This document shows positions 1 to 8,128 of a stretch of 63,182 nt of DNA, one piece after another. Source of the stretch: Candidatus Handelsmanbacteria bacterium (GTDB taxonomy: Bacteria > Latescibacterota > UBA2968 > UBA8231); the NCBI GenBank assembly GCA_016867395.1, contig VGJS01000019.1, positions 1-63,182 on the forward strand, in the 5' to 3' direction. Position 1 is the stretch's first letter. Every line of letters starts with the position of its first letter. A program made the translations under genes and the position numbers. The notes under the pieces are model-generated. The model searched no databases and had not been told where the DNA came from. It worked only from the letters and a program-made list of their open reading frames with translations.

Positions 1-84
1 CAGGATCACCGGTTTCTCGCGGCTATGCGCGGCGGCCCGATACCGCCTTCCGACTTCGGCCACGACCTCTCGCCTGGTGGTCAT
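1..84 (-). CDS. Transposase, N-terminal fragment cut by window edge
   Basis: The reverse strand reads MTTRREVVAEVGRRYRAAAH and continues in frame to the window edge, with ATG at 84-82. This opening resembles the start of integrase-type (DDE) transposases of insertion sequences, which begin with a motif like MTTREVV-x-RY. Only about 28 codons are present, so neither the catalytic domain nor the exact IS family can be judged. From 85 to about 354 I see no gene; this stretch probably contains the element's end and flanking DNA, but I could not identify a terminal inverted repeat. Confidence 0.5.
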   Translation of the reverse strand, partial: MTTRREVVAEVGRRYRAAAHSREKPVIL

Positions 85-354
85 GCTGATTCGTTTCCCT
101 ATTTTCCACTCCCGGAGGGACAGAAGGCTAGCAGAATATATGAGGCAACGACCCCCGCATAGTAGCAACCCCCATGATGCAATGCGTGCGGGAATTATGG
201 TTGAGGCTGATCAGCCGGGCTCTTCCGCCAGTCGAATCGCTTCCAGCTTCAACTCCCGATCAAATCTGCCTGACGTCGAAATACCTCCGCGTAAAGGCAA
301 AGATCACCTTTGTGCTTTGGGATGTCCACTTTCCTAAAACGGATCAAATATCAA

Positions 355-1047
355 ATGAAAAAAATCGCTTAGACGGATGGATCTTGGCCGCGGCCCTCGC
401 CCTGGCCGACCAGGTGATGGAGCGGCTGGGAGGGCACAAGAACTGGGACCAGACCCGCTATCTGACCTGGGGCTTCTTCGGCAAGTGCCTGCACTTGTGG
501 GACAAATGGGCGGGGAACATCCGCTTCGAGGAGAAGGGTTTGGTGGTGCTGATGAACTTCAACTCGGGCCAGGTCCGCGCCTGGCAGGAGGAACAGGAGC
601 TTACCCAGTCGGCTACGGTGGCAGCCAAACTCAATCGCGCTCATAGGGCCTGGATCAACGATTCCTACTGGCTGGTGATGCCTTACAAGCTTAAGGACAG
701 CGGGGTGAGCCTTAAGTACACGGGCCCGGGCCACACCCAGGAAGGCCGGCCGGCTGAGCTGTTGATGCTGACCTTCAAGGGAGTGGGCGTTACCCCGCAA
801 AACAAGTACGAGGTGTGGGTGGACCAGCAGGACCACGCTTATGACGCAGTGGGCTCTTTACGCGGACTCGGGCGACGCGGAGCCGAAGTTCACCGCGTCC
901 TGGGCCAAGTGGCAGCCCTATGGCAGGATCTGGCTCGCCGATGACCAAGGCCAGGGCAAGCACACCTACATCGCCGTCTTCGACCAGTCGCCGGCCTCGT
1001 TGTTCACCGACCCGGCGCCAGTGGAGGTGTTGAAGCTTGGGAAGTGA
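355..1047 (+). pseudogene. Frameshifted secreted hypothetical protein (DUF6503-like)
   Basis: The core carries a W-x-x-TRYL-x-W-x-FFGK-x-LH-x-WDKWAGN pattern, which I associate with DUF6503-type exported proteins of unknown function. The reading frame is broken. ATG at 355 gives MKKIA and then a stop, while the adjacent frame continues as ILAAALALADQVMERLGG, so a signal-peptide-like start is split. A second shift lies near 837-841: the main frame loses similarity after VWVDQQDHA and the +1 frame continues as MTQWALYADSGDAEPKF to a stop at 1047. Joined together these pieces make one protein of about 230 residues with a plausible signal peptide. Either the gene is decaying or the assembly has indels. 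The family call is from memory of the motif only. Confidence 0.55.
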
Positions 1048-1330
1048 CGGGGGTTCAGCAGAGCGCCGGGGAGGTGGGCCATTCCGATCTCTCCTCAGGC
1101 GCAGACTTGCAGCCCTGCGCGGTAGCCTTCCCCCGCCGCCCTACCCCCTCAACGCCTCATACGCTGGGGCGTTGAGGCTCCGCGCTCCCCGCAGCCCCAC
1201 CCGCGTCCCGCCGCACCCGAACGTATGGGGTGCGGCGCAAAGGGCGCTGCCCTTCCCCAAGACCCTTGCCCCTTGCCACCACTTATATGGTACTGCGCCC
1301 CGGGAGAGATCTCCAGACCCACCTTCCCTA
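1040..1330 (+). repeat. Dispersed intergenic repeat, copy A (divergent)
   Basis: Non-coding interval between the convergent ends of the pseudogene and the PhyH gene. It contains the palindrome CTCAACGCC...GGGGCGTTGAG (about 1148-1177) and a second one, CCGCACCC...GGGTGCGG (about 1211-1235). The first palindrome corresponds to the CGCAACGCCCCATACGTT arm shared by the copies at 50.4 and 58.3 kb. The right edge has the GGGAGAGATCTCCAG motif, also similar to the copy at 45.3 kb. This is the least conserved of five copies. No convincing protein is encoded on either strand here. Confidence 0.5.
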
Positions 1331-1394
1331 CACCCATAAAACCCTGCCTTCCTCTGCGGGGGGCTGGGGTTTGTTTTTGCTAATGGATAGCGGC

Positions 1395-2207
1395 TCAAGC
1401 GGCGCGCAGGCGGTTTTCCGGCATGTTCTCCAGGCGCGAGAGCCAGTAGTGGACATCGTACTTTTCGTCGCCCATGAGGAAGCGCCAGAACTTGATGCGG
1501 TTGACGATCTCCAATCGAACCTCGTTGCCGTACCAGCGGTGGTTGGCGCTGAGGATGCCGGGGATGGCCGGGTCTTCGAGATCCTCGGTGTTCCATAGCC
1601 GGAGCTGCCGCACCGTGGGATTGAGGCGCAGCTTGAACATGTAGCGCATCTGGTCGGTGTGGTTGGGTTGGGCGCAGTGCCAAATGCCGTGGTGTACCAC
1701 GATAAGGGTGCCGCCCTTGCAGGTGGTGGCTGCCTGGCCGAGGAAGTTCTGGTAGCGGCCGATGTCCGTCTCGCTGATGCGGCGGTAGTGGCTCCCCGGC
1801 AAGAGCATGGTGCCGCCCATCTCGCGCGGGGTGTCGTGGCAGAAGTACATGAACTGAATGTCGAAATGCATGCGGGTGTCGATGATGGCGTCGGCGTGCC
1901 AGATCTGGCCCTGCTCGTGGTGCGGGCCCACGGTATGCACGGCGTGGTGGTCGTAGAGCGGGTCGGGGCCCACCAGGCTGTGGATAATGCCCTGGACCTG
2001 GGGCAGGCGGAAGACCCGGCCCACTGCCGAATCCGGCCAGGCTTCGCTTAAGGGGCGGCCGGCAGTGGGCCGGGGCACGGAGTTCTTCCCGATCTCGGCG
2101 TACACCGCCTGGTTCAGTTCGGCGGGGATCAGCTCGTCGAAGCGCAGAAGGCCATCGGCGGCAAACTGGGCCATTTGTTTGCTGGTCAGCAGGTGCTCAG
2201 GGGCCAT
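1395..2207 (-). CDS. Phytanoyl-CoA dioxygenase (PhyH) family protein
   Basis: 270-residue cytoplasmic Fe(II)/2-oxoglutarate oxygenase of the PhyH family, which hydroxylates small metabolites; the substrate cannot be read from sequence. The metal-binding HxD is at about residues 104-106 (WHADAI). The distal His is near 177 (IWHCAQPN), followed by an Arg near 188 that would bind 2-oxoglutarate. The jelly-roll motif GGTMLLPGSH sits between them. The start ATG at 2207 follows a GGAGGAGA ribosome site inside the upstream small gene, which it overlaps by 11 bp, so the two are probably translationally coupled. PhyH expansion is typical of Poribacteria/Latescibacteria-like genomes. Confidence 0.9.
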   Translation of the reverse strand: MAPEHLLTSKQMAQFAADGLLRFDELIPAELNQAVYAEIGKNSVPRPTAGRPLSEAWPDSAVGRVFRLPQVQGIIHSLVGPDPLYDHHAVHTVGPHHEQGQIWHADAIIDTRMHFDIQFMYFCHDTPREMGGTMLLPGSHYRRISETDIGRYQNFLGQAATTCKGGTLIVVHHGIWHCAQPNHTDQMRYMFKLRLNPTVRQLRLWNTEDLEDPAIPGILSANHRWYGNEVRLEIVNRIKFWRFLMGDEKYDVHYWLSRLENMPENRLRAA

Positions 2208-2481
2208 CGATCTCCTCCATCTTTTCGAGTATGTATTCGTATCTGAGATAGGAAGTATTGTATTCCATGCCGGGATAGGCCGGGAACTGCTGGGGGAACT
2301 GGATCACCCGCCAGCCCTCCTTCATGGCCGCCACCACCGAAGGATAGGGCGGCGTGTCGTTGTCGCCGGTGGTGACCGGCGTCTTGCCGGTTCCGTCGTA
2401 CTGGGACCACGAAACCACCGCGCTGTTGAGATCGGGGGAGTGGGCGTAGAGGGCCAGCAGTTTCTGGCGCAACTGGGGCAT
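2197..2481 (-). CDS. Small conserved-looking hypothetical protein upstream of PhyH
   Basis: 94 residues, no signal peptide or membrane segment, no cysteine. It has a Tyr/Pro-rich middle (DNDTPPYPSVV) and an aromatic C-terminal half (FPAYPGMEYNTSYLRYEYI). I do not recognise a domain with an assigned function. It seems a real gene: it starts with ATG just downstream of a divergent intergenic region, its end overlaps the start of the PhyH gene by 11 bp, and the PhyH ribosome site lies inside it. The overlap suggests the two proteins are made together, so it may be an accessory or substrate-specific partner of the oxygenase; that is inference. Confidence 0.7.
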   Translation of the reverse strand: MPQLRQKLLALYAHSPDLNSAVVSWSQYDGTGKTPVTTGDNDTPPYPSVVAAMKEGWRVIQFPQQFPAYPGMEYNTSYLRYEYILEKMEEIDGP

Positions 2482-2504
2482 GGGTATCCTCGCAGTTAAA
2501 AAAG

Positions 2505-2516
2505 ATATTGCAATAT
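2505..2516. promoter_or_regulatory. 12-bp palindrome between divergent genes
   Basis: ATATTGCAATAT is a perfect inverted repeat in the 137-bp gap between the divergent small-protein/PhyH operon and the phosphodiesterase gene. It lies 24 bp upstream of the small gene's ATG in an otherwise G+C-rich gap. It could be an operator or part of an AT-rich promoter for the leftward operon; no repressor gene is adjacent. Confidence 0.35.
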
Positions 2517-2618
2517 ATCACCGCTGCCCGGGCAGGGCAACCGGCCGGTGGCCCGGGCGGGGGGGCTGGCGTATTTTTGAACCCATTGCCGGCTTCCACC
2601 TCAAGGGAGGAGAACCAC

Positions 2619-3413
2619 ATGATCCGCGCCGATGCCCTGGTGCTCATCGTCGTCGACGGCCTGCGCCCCGACGCCCTGCGCCGGGCTGCCACCCTGCACC
2701 TCGACCGCCTCGTCGCCGGAGGCGCCCACACCTATGCCGCCCGCTCGGTGATGCCCTCGGTCACCCTGCCCTGCCATACCTCGATGTTTCGCGGGGTGAG
2801 GCCCGAGCGCCACGGGATCACCACCAACGTGTGGATTCCCCCGGCCAGGCCAGTGCCCAGCCTGCTCGACGTGCTGCACCGCGCCAAGATCCCCACCATC
2901 GCCATCTACAACTGGGAGCAGTTGCGCGACCTGGGCGACCCTGGCTCGCTCGACCAGAGTTATTTCGTCAACAACTGCTACGAGCCAGGTGGCGACCAGG
3001 AACTGGCCGAGCTGGCCGCCGGGGTTTTGGGCGGCATGGAGGCGGGTTTCGCCTTTGTGTATCTGGGGTACGTGGACACGGTGGGGCACAGCCAGGGCTG
3101 GATGTCGCCGGCTTATATCGATGCAGTGTCCCAGGCCGACCAGGCCATCGGCACCATCCTGGCTGAGTTGCCGCCCCAGGTGGTCCGCATCGTCACCAGC
3201 GACCACGGCGGCCACGCCCAGACCCACGGCACCGAGATGCCCGAGGACATGACCATCCCCTGGCTGATCCAGGGGCCCGGCATCCGCCAGGGGTACCAGT
3301 TGCAGGGGCAGGTGGAGATTATTGACAATCCGCCCACCATCGCCTCGCTTTTAGGGGCGGAGCCGGCCACGGAATGGACCGGCAAGGTGATCGCCGAGGC
3401 GGTGGATGGTTGA
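2619..3413 (+). CDS. Alkaline-phosphatase-superfamily phosphodiesterase/nucleotide pyrophosphatase
   Basis: 264 residues from ATG 2619, preceded by AAGGGAGGAGAA; the longer open frame upstream lacks similarity. Metal-ligand motifs of the type I phosphodiesterase/nucleotide pyrophosphatase (AP superfamily) fold are visible: VVDGLRPDAL near residues 11-20, the nucleophile region MPSVTLPCHTSM near 45-56, YVDTVGHSQG, and TSDHGGHAQTHG for the second metal site. The enzyme would hydrolyse phosphate mono- or diesters, substrate unknown. It has no signal peptide, so a cytosolic role is likely. The stop codon overlaps the start region of the MFS gene, indicating co-transcription. Confidence 0.85.
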   Translation: MIRADALVLIVVDGLRPDALRRAATLHLDRLVAGGAHTYAARSVMPSVTLPCHTSMFRGVRPERHGITTNVWIPPARPVPSLLDVLHRAKIPTIAIYNWEQLRDLGDPGSLDQSYFVNNCYEPGGDQELAELAAGVLGGMEAGFAFVYLGYVDTVGHSQGWMSPAYIDAVSQADQAIGTILAELPPQVVRIVTSDHGGHAQTHGTEMPEDMTIPWLIQGPGIRQGYQLQGQVEIIDNPPTIASLLGAEPATEWTGKVIAEAVDG

Positions 3414-4621
3414 GCGGGGCTGAGCGCCGGCTGCTGGGGCTGCTGGCCGTCCACTTCATTTTTTATGGCGTGGCCCTCACCCTGGTGGGCGCCACGGTGC
3501 CCGAGATCATCCGCACCTTTGGCTGGAGCTATATCGACATCGGGGCGGTGATGGCCGCCGGCTCGGCCGGGTACCTGAGCGGTTGCTTCAGCGGCGGGGC
3601 GCTGGTGCGCCGGGCCGGGCCGCGGCGCATGCTGCTGGCGGGCCTGGTGCTGGAAGGGCTGGGTCTGGGGAGTTTTGGCAGCGACTCCGGGCTGGACTTT
3701 AACATGGGGGTGTTGCTGCTGGTGGGCCTAGGCCAGGGCTGGATCGAGGTGGCGACCAACTACTGCCTGGTAGGCCTGGAAAACCCCGGGGAGAGCCGGC
3801 TGATGAACCTTATCCACGCCTGTTTCACCGCCGGCGCCTGTCTGGGGCCCGTCGGGGTGGGGGGCCTGCTGGCCAGCGGGGCCCCCTGGCGGTGGGCCTA
3901 CGAGGGGGTGGGGCTGCTCCTGTTGGGCGTGGTGCTGGTGGCCCTGCACCTGCCCTTTCCCATTGCTCCGGCCGTCGAGGCCGTTTCGCCGCGCCGGGCC
4001 CTGGGCAGCCTGGCCCGCGATCCGCTGCTCCTGCTCCTGGGGGTAGTGGTCTTTCTGTACGTGGGCGCGGAGATGGGGATCTCCGCGTGGATCAGCGAGT
4101 ACTACGTGGAGACCTTTGCGGTCTCCAAGGCCGTCGGGGCGTACATGGTGTCGGTGGTGTGGGTGGGGTTGCTTCTGGGTCGCCTGGCCCTCTCAATGGG
4201 GTATCGGGGCCGGCGGCAGACGCCGCTGCTGGCGGGACTGTGCTGCCTGGCCGCCCTGCCCCTGCCTTTGGCCCTGCAGAGTCCTTCGCCCTGGATGGCG
4301 GGAGGGCTTTTTCTGGTAAGTGGCCTGGGATTCTCGGCGGTCTATCCGGTGTGCATGGTGCTGGTGGGCGAGCACTTCACCGAGGAGCAGAGCCTGGCCA
4401 TCGGCCTGGTCTCCGGGGCCGGCGGCATGGGCGCCCTCGCCTTTCCCTTTGCCATGGCGGCCATCGCCGGGCAGTTCAGCATCGCCCAGAGTTTCTGGTT
4501 TTGCTCCGCTACGGCCTGGGTCATGGCCCTGGCCGCCGGCGCCGTGCTGGTGCTGGTCCATCGCCGGCGCCGGCGAGCCGAGGGTCAGTTGTTGGAGAAC
4601 TCCACCAGCCGCTGGCGGTAG
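3374..4621 (+). CDS. MFS transporter
   Basis: About 12 hydrophobic segments in 403-415 residues mark a major facilitator superfamily permease, beginning with LLGLLAVHFIFYGVALTLVGATV. The loop between helices 2 and 3 reads GGALVRRAGPRRM, the usual basic MFS signature region. The ATG at 3374 overlaps the phosphodiesterase gene by 40 bp. A TTG at 3410 that overlaps its TGA would give a more natural N-terminus (LSGAERRLLGLL) and may be the real start. The C-terminal tail overlaps the convergent sigma-factor gene by 37 bp. The substrate is unknown; coupling to a phosphodiesterase hints at a phosphorylated or nucleotide-derived compound, which is weak inference. Confidence 0.85.
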   Translation: MDRQGDRRGGGWLSGAERRLLGLLAVHFIFYGVALTLVGATVPEIIRTFGWSYIDIGAVMAAGSAGYLSGCFSGGALVRRAGPRRMLLAGLVLEGLGLGSFGSDSGLDFNMGVLLLVGLGQGWIEVATNYCLVGLENPGESRLMNLIHACFTAGACLGPVGVGGLLASGAPWRWAYEGVGLLLLGVVLVALHLPFPIAPAVEAVSPRRALGSLARDPLLLLLGVVVFLYVGAEMGISAWISEYYVETFAVSKAVGAYMVSVVWVGLLLGRLALSMGYRGRRQTPLLAGLCCLAALPLPLALQSPSPWMAGGLFLVSGLGFSAVYPVCMVLVGEHFTEEQSLAIGLVSGAGGMGALAFPFAMAAIAGQFSIAQSFWFCSATAWVMALAAGAVLVLVHRRRRRAEGQLLENSTSRWR

Positions 4622-5412
4622 TGGGTGCGCAGCTTTTCCAGGGCCCGGTTGCGCAACTGCCGCACCCGCTCGCGGGTGACCCCCATGGCCTCGCCGATCT
4701 CCTCCAAGGTCATGGGCTCCAGATCCTCCAGCCCAAAATAATCCCTGACGATCTGGTACTCGCGCTCGTCAAGGGCCCTGAGGCAGTCGGCCAGGGTGTT
4801 TTTCATCTGCTCGCGCTCCAGCACCTCGTCCATGCCTACCTCCGGGCTGACGAAGAGGGAGAGCAGGGGGGCGCCCTCGCCCTGGTAGATCGGGGCGTCG
4901 AAGGAGAGGTCCTGCTGGGCCGCGGCCATGGCGTTGCGGGTGCGCTCGGCGCTCAGGTCCAGGCTGGAGGTCAGTTCGTCGAAGGTGGGCAGACGGCCCA
5001 GCTCGTGGGCCAGCAGGCCGGCCTCCTTCTCCACTTTATGGTGGTCGTTGAGCTGGCTCATGGGCGGCCGGGCGATCTTGCCCTGCTCGGCCAGGGCCCG
5101 CAGGATGGCCTGACGAATCCACCACACCGCGTAGGTGATGAATTTGAAACCACGGGTCTCGTCGAAGCGCTTCACCGCTTCGAGCAGCCCCATATTGCCC
5201 TCGGAGATCAACTCGGCCAGGGTGAGGCCGTAGGCCTTGTAGTCGCGGGCGACCCGCACCACGAAGCGCAGGTTGGCGCGGATGAGCTGCTGCCGCGACT
5301 CTTCGTCCCCGGCCCGGGCGCGCTCGAACAGGGCCACCTCCTCGGTGCGGCTGAGAGGTTGAACATTCTTGATTTCGCGCCAATAGACGTCTACAGCAGT
5401 GGATTTGCCCAT
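4585..5412 (-). CDS. RNA polymerase sigma factor, sigma-70 group 2 (RpoD-like)
   Basis: 275 residues containing regions 1.2 to 4.2 without the acidic region 1.1 typical of housekeeping RpoD. Region 1.2 begins at VDVYWREIKNVQPLSRTEEV. Region 2 carries LRFVVRVARDY, LISEGNMGLLEAVKRFD and GFKFITYAVWWIRQAI (core binding, -10 recognition and melting). Region 3 follows from about residue 118. Region 4.2 ends with TLEEIGEAMGVTRERVRQLRNRALEKLR, the -35-binding helix-turn-helix. The absence of region 1.1 and the short length fit a group 2 (RpoS/SigB-like) alternative factor rather than the primary sigma. The promoter and palindrome upstream are listed separately. Confidence 0.9.
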   Translation of the reverse strand: MGKSTAVDVYWREIKNVQPLSRTEEVALFERARAGDEESRQQLIRANLRFVVRVARDYKAYGLTLAELISEGNMGLLEAVKRFDETRGFKFITYAVWWIRQAILRALAEQGKIARPPMSQLNDHHKVEKEAGLLAHELGRLPTFDELTSSLDLSAERTRNAMAAAQQDLSFDAPIYQGEGAPLLSLFVSPEVGMDEVLEREQMKNTLADCLRALDEREYQIVRDYFGLEDLEPMTLEEIGEAMGVTRERVRQLRNRALEKLRTHYRQRLVEFSNN

Positions 5413-5442
5413 GGCAAGCCTCTAGAACAAAGGAGAACAACC

Positions 5443-5486
5443 TTAACGTTAACGTAAAATATAAATTCTTCGCAGAACCGCCGCAA
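5443..5486 (-). promoter_or_regulatory. Promoter and TTAACGTTAA palindrome of the sigma-factor gene
   Basis: On the reverse strand TTGCGG (5486-5481) and TATATT (5463-5458) are separated by exactly 17 bp, a good sigma-70 promoter. The predicted start point falls on the palindrome TTAACGTTAA (5443-5452, extendable as TTAACGTTAACGT). A palindrome at +1 is a classic place for a repressor site, so the sigma gene may be under direct negative control. This is read from sequence only. Confidence 0.5.
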
Positions 5487-5500
5487 GGGGGTGGGAATTT

Positions 5501-5938
5501 TTAGTCCGGGTGGGGTGCGCGGCGCAGTAATTTTTTGTGGGAGTGAGACTTTTTGTGGTTTAGGCGGCGGGCCCGCGCCACTCTGCCCGGTCGGGTGGGC
5601 CGGCGCGGCGGGGGTGGGGGTTGAAGGTGAAGGGCTAGGAGGGCGGCAAACTTTTCCAGGCAATCCTCCCGGTTGCTCAACTGGTTGCGGAAGCGGCTCG
5701 ATTGGAGGATGAGGATGCCTTCCCGGCTCAGGCGGGAGGCCAGGCCCGCCATGAGGCGCTGCCGCTGCTCCGGGGTAAGGGAAGGGCTGTGCTTCAGGTC
5801 GAAGCGCAGTTCGGCGCGGGTGTTGGTTTTGTTGACGTTTTGTCCGCCCGGTCCGGGGCTGCGGTTAAAGAAAAAGAGCAGTTCCGCCAGGGGGAGGTGC
5901 AGGTCGGGCAGGATTTCAAGGGTATTCATGGTGGCCAT
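5501..5938 (-). CDS. arfB: Alternative ribosome-rescue factor ArfB (peptidyl-tRNA hydrolase, YaeJ type)
   Basis: 145-residue release-factor-like protein with the catalytic GGQ at residues 31-33 inside SPGPGGQNVNKTNTRAEL. It has only the domain-3 fold of class I release factors plus a long basic C-terminal tail (KKSHSHKKLLRR). In ArfB this tail enters the empty mRNA channel of stalled ribosomes while GGQ hydrolyses peptidyl-tRNA. Length and architecture match the family. A second ATG three codons in (MNTLEIL) is an equally possible start. It is transcribed leftward, upstream of the sigma-factor promoter, with a 62-bp gap to the divergent dehydrogenase gene. Confidence 0.9.
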   Translation of the reverse strand: MATMNTLEILPDLHLPLAELLFFFNRSPGPGGQNVNKTNTRAELRFDLKHSPSLTPEQRQRLMAGLASRLSREGILILQSSRFRNQLSNREDCLEKFAALLALHLQPPPPPRRPTRPGRVARARRLNHKKSHSHKKLLRRAPHPD

Positions 5939-6001
5939 ACCTAGAGTGGTTTATATTTGGCCGAGCTTTGTTCAGAATCTTTGCACGCAGAGGAGATCGC
6001 C

Positions 6002-7165
6002 ATGCCCCGCAAGTACACCGCTGCCGTCGTCGGTTGCGGCTCCATCGGCCACGCGCACATGGAAGGCTACCGCCTCGTCGATGAGGTGGAGGTCATCGCC
6101 GTCGCCGATCCGCTCGAAGCCGGCCGGCAACAGTACGTGAAAGAATACGGCATCCCCAAAGGGTACGCCACAGTCGAGGAAATGCTGGCCGCAGCCAAGC
6201 CCGACCTCGTCAGCGTCTGCACCTGGCACCTGCTCCACCCGGCCCCCACCATCGCCGCGGCCTTGGCGGGGGTGAAAGGGATCATCTGCGAGAAGCCGAT
6301 GGCCATTGGGGTGGGCGCGGCCAACCGCATGGTCGCCGCCTGCGAGGCCAGCGGCACCAAGCTGGTGGTCAGCCACCAGCGCCGTTTCACCGCCGGCTGG
6401 GAGAAGGCGCGGGAGGTGGTGCGGCAGGGGGCCATCGGCAAGCCGCTGTGGGTGAACAACAAGGTGGCCGAGGGGCTGGCCAACTGGGGCACCCATTCCA
6501 TCGACGGCTCGCGCTTTGCGCTGGGCGACCCTCGTGCCCTATGGGTGATGGGGGCGGTGGAGCGGCGCACCGACCGCTACGAGCGCGACACCGCGGTGGA
6601 GGACGCTTGCATGGGATTGCTGCAGTTCGAAAACGAGATCCAGCTTTTCATTCAGTCGGACCTGATGCGCGCGGGGGCGGCGGCCGGCTCCTTCCAGATC
6701 CAGGGCACCGAGGGGCTCCTGGAGGCCAGCGAGACCCAGGTGCGGCTGCTCAACGCCGGGGCCAAGGGCTGGCAGGAGGTGCCCCTCCCCGTGCCGGCCG
6801 AGCAGATCGCCGGCATCGGCGGCGACACCAACGCCGCCCAGGTCCGCGAGCTGCTGCGCTGGATCGAGGGGGGGCCCGAGCATCGGGGCGCCGGCCGGCG
6901 GGCCCGCGACACGGTGGAGATTATGATGGCCCTGTACGAGTCGGCCCGCCGGCACCGGGTGGTCCACCTACCCCTGCAGGAGCAGGAGTACCCGCTGGAG
7001 CTAATGATCCGCGAAGGGGCGCTGCCGGTGGAGGTGCCGGGCCGGTACGACATCCGCTCTTTCCTCAGACGCGACGGCATCGACGAGAAGGCGTACGCCC
7101 AGCTTCGGGCCCAGGGCGTGGGTCACCACCAGATCATGATGAAGCTCAATGAAGGGAAGAAGTGA
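6002..7165 (+). CDS. Gfo/Idh/MocA family dehydrogenase
   Basis: 387 residues from ATG 6002, which has a GAGGAG ribosome site; the longer frame from 5957 adds unrelated residues. The N-terminal Rossmann fold shows AAVVGCGSIGHAHMEGY at about residues 6-22, and the family motif CEKPMAIG (EKP) near residue 97. A C-terminal alpha/beta dimer domain follows. Such enzymes oxidise or reduce sugars, inositols and sugar acids with NAD(P). The carboxy-terminal extension (about 50 residues, RSFLRRDGIDEKAYAQLRAQ) is longer than in many relatives. The stop overlaps the start of the creatininase-family gene, so the two act in one transcript. Confidence 0.88.
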   Translation: MPRKYTAAVVGCGSIGHAHMEGYRLVDEVEVIAVADPLEAGRQQYVKEYGIPKGYATVEEMLAAAKPDLVSVCTWHLLHPAPTIAAALAGVKGIICEKPMAIGVGAANRMVAACEASGTKLVVSHQRRFTAGWEKAREVVRQGAIGKPLWVNNKVAEGLANWGTHSIDGSRFALGDPRALWVMGAVERRTDRYERDTAVEDACMGLLQFENEIQLFIQSDLMRAGAAAGSFQIQGTEGLLEASETQVRLLNAGAKGWQEVPLPVPAEQIAGIGGDTNAAQVRELLRWIEGGPEHRGAGRRARDTVEIMMALYESARRHRVVHLPLQEQEYPLELMIREGALPVEVPGRYDIRSFLRRDGIDEKAYAQLRAQGVGHHQIMMKLNEGKK

Positions 7166-7982
7166 GGTGTACCGCGCTTCGTACGACGGCAAGAACAAGA
7201 AGGTCTTCTGGCAGGAGATGTGGCGGCACGAGTTCCTCGCCGCCCTCGAACGCGCCCCGGTGGTGATCGTGCCGGTGGGCTCGGTGGAGCAGCACGGGCC
7301 GCACTGTCCGATGGACGTGGACATTGCGGCTCCCTTCTACATGGCGGTCGAGGTGGCCAGGCGGGTGGACGATTTTCCGGTGATCGTGGCCCCGCCGGTT
7401 TGGTGCGGCTTCACCCACTACAACATGGGCTTCCCCGGCACCATCAACCTGCGCCTGGAGACCTTCCAGAACCTTCTGGCCGACATCCTGCGCAGCATCC
7501 ACGCCAACGGCTTTCAACGGATCATCGCCGTCAACGGTCACGGCGGCAACTGGGGGCCCTGCCGCTCGGTGGCCTGGCAACTGGCCGAGGGGGACATCTT
7601 TGTCCTCAGTTTTAACTGGTGGGACATGGTCAGCGGCGAACTGCGCCAGTGGAGTGCCACTGACGAGGGGGTGGGGCACGGCGGCGAGTGGGAGACGGCG
7701 TTGCAGTTGCACCTGCGCGCCCACCTGATCGACCGGACCCGCCTCGACAAGGATGAAACTGGCACCCAGCCCTTCAAGGGGGAGTTGGCCTTTGCCGAGT
7801 TCGCCGAGCGCCGGCGCGATACCCTGCAGGAAACCGGGATCATGGGCGACGCCTTTGCCGCCAGCGCCGAGAAAGGGGGCCGCGCCTTTGAACTGGCCTG
7901 CCAGCGCCTCGAAAAGCTGGCGCGGGAATACCACGCCCTGCCGGTGCGGCACTACCGGGAATTCGGCAGCCACTGTCCCTGA
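7149..7982 (+). CDS. Creatininase / creatinine amidohydrolase family protein
   Basis: 277 residues (or 271 if the GTG at 7167 is used; GAAGGGAAGAA lies before it). The metal-site motifs of the creatininase family are intact: PVGSVEQHGPHCPMDVD (Glu, His and Asp ligands), VNGHGGN and GHGGEWETAL (bridging Glu). Members hydrolyse cyclic amides or, in MftE-like relatives, peptides; the true substrate is not evident. The gene overlaps the upstream dehydrogenase by 17 bp and is followed at once by a terminator, so the pair forms a complete two-gene operon, possibly degrading a nitrogenous sugar derivative (inference). Confidence 0.87.
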   Translation: MKGRSEVYRASYDGKNKKVFWQEMWRHEFLAALERAPVVIVPVGSVEQHGPHCPMDVDIAAPFYMAVEVARRVDDFPVIVAPPVWCGFTHYNMGFPGTINLRLETFQNLLADILRSIHANGFQRIIAVNGHGGNWGPCRSVAWQLAEGDIFVLSFNWWDMVSGELRQWSATDEGVGHGGEWETALQLHLRAHLIDRTRLDKDETGTQPFKGELAFAEFAERRRDTLQETGIMGDAFAASAEKGGRAFELACQRLEKLAREYHALPVRHYREFGSHCP

Positions 7983-7992
7983 GCCCCCAAAA

Positions 7993-8036
7993 GCAAACGC
8001 CCCGCACAGCCCGCTGTGCGAGGCGTTGCTATCTTT
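7993..8036 (+). terminator. Intrinsic terminator after the creatininase gene
   Basis: Two stacked stems, AACGCC/GGCGTT (7996-8001 with 8022-8027) and GCACAG/CTGTGC (8004-8009 with 8014-8019), with a CCCG loop and a weak T-containing tail (ATCTTT). Located 11 bp past the stop codon. Downstream to 8398 there is no gene; that stretch is described under the structured element and promoter. Confidence 0.65.
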
Positions 8037-8128
8037 GGGCCGCCCGAGGCGGCGCTACGGGTCCAGGCCGGAGTGGGGAAGCTCCGGGGATCTGGGGCTC
8101 AGGGCTGGATGGGCCCTAAGGCGCTGCA

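Noticed and set aside
3892..5457. 521-codon + strand ORF across the MFS and sigma genes
   Set aside because: Overlaps two well-supported genes in other frames and shows no family motif.
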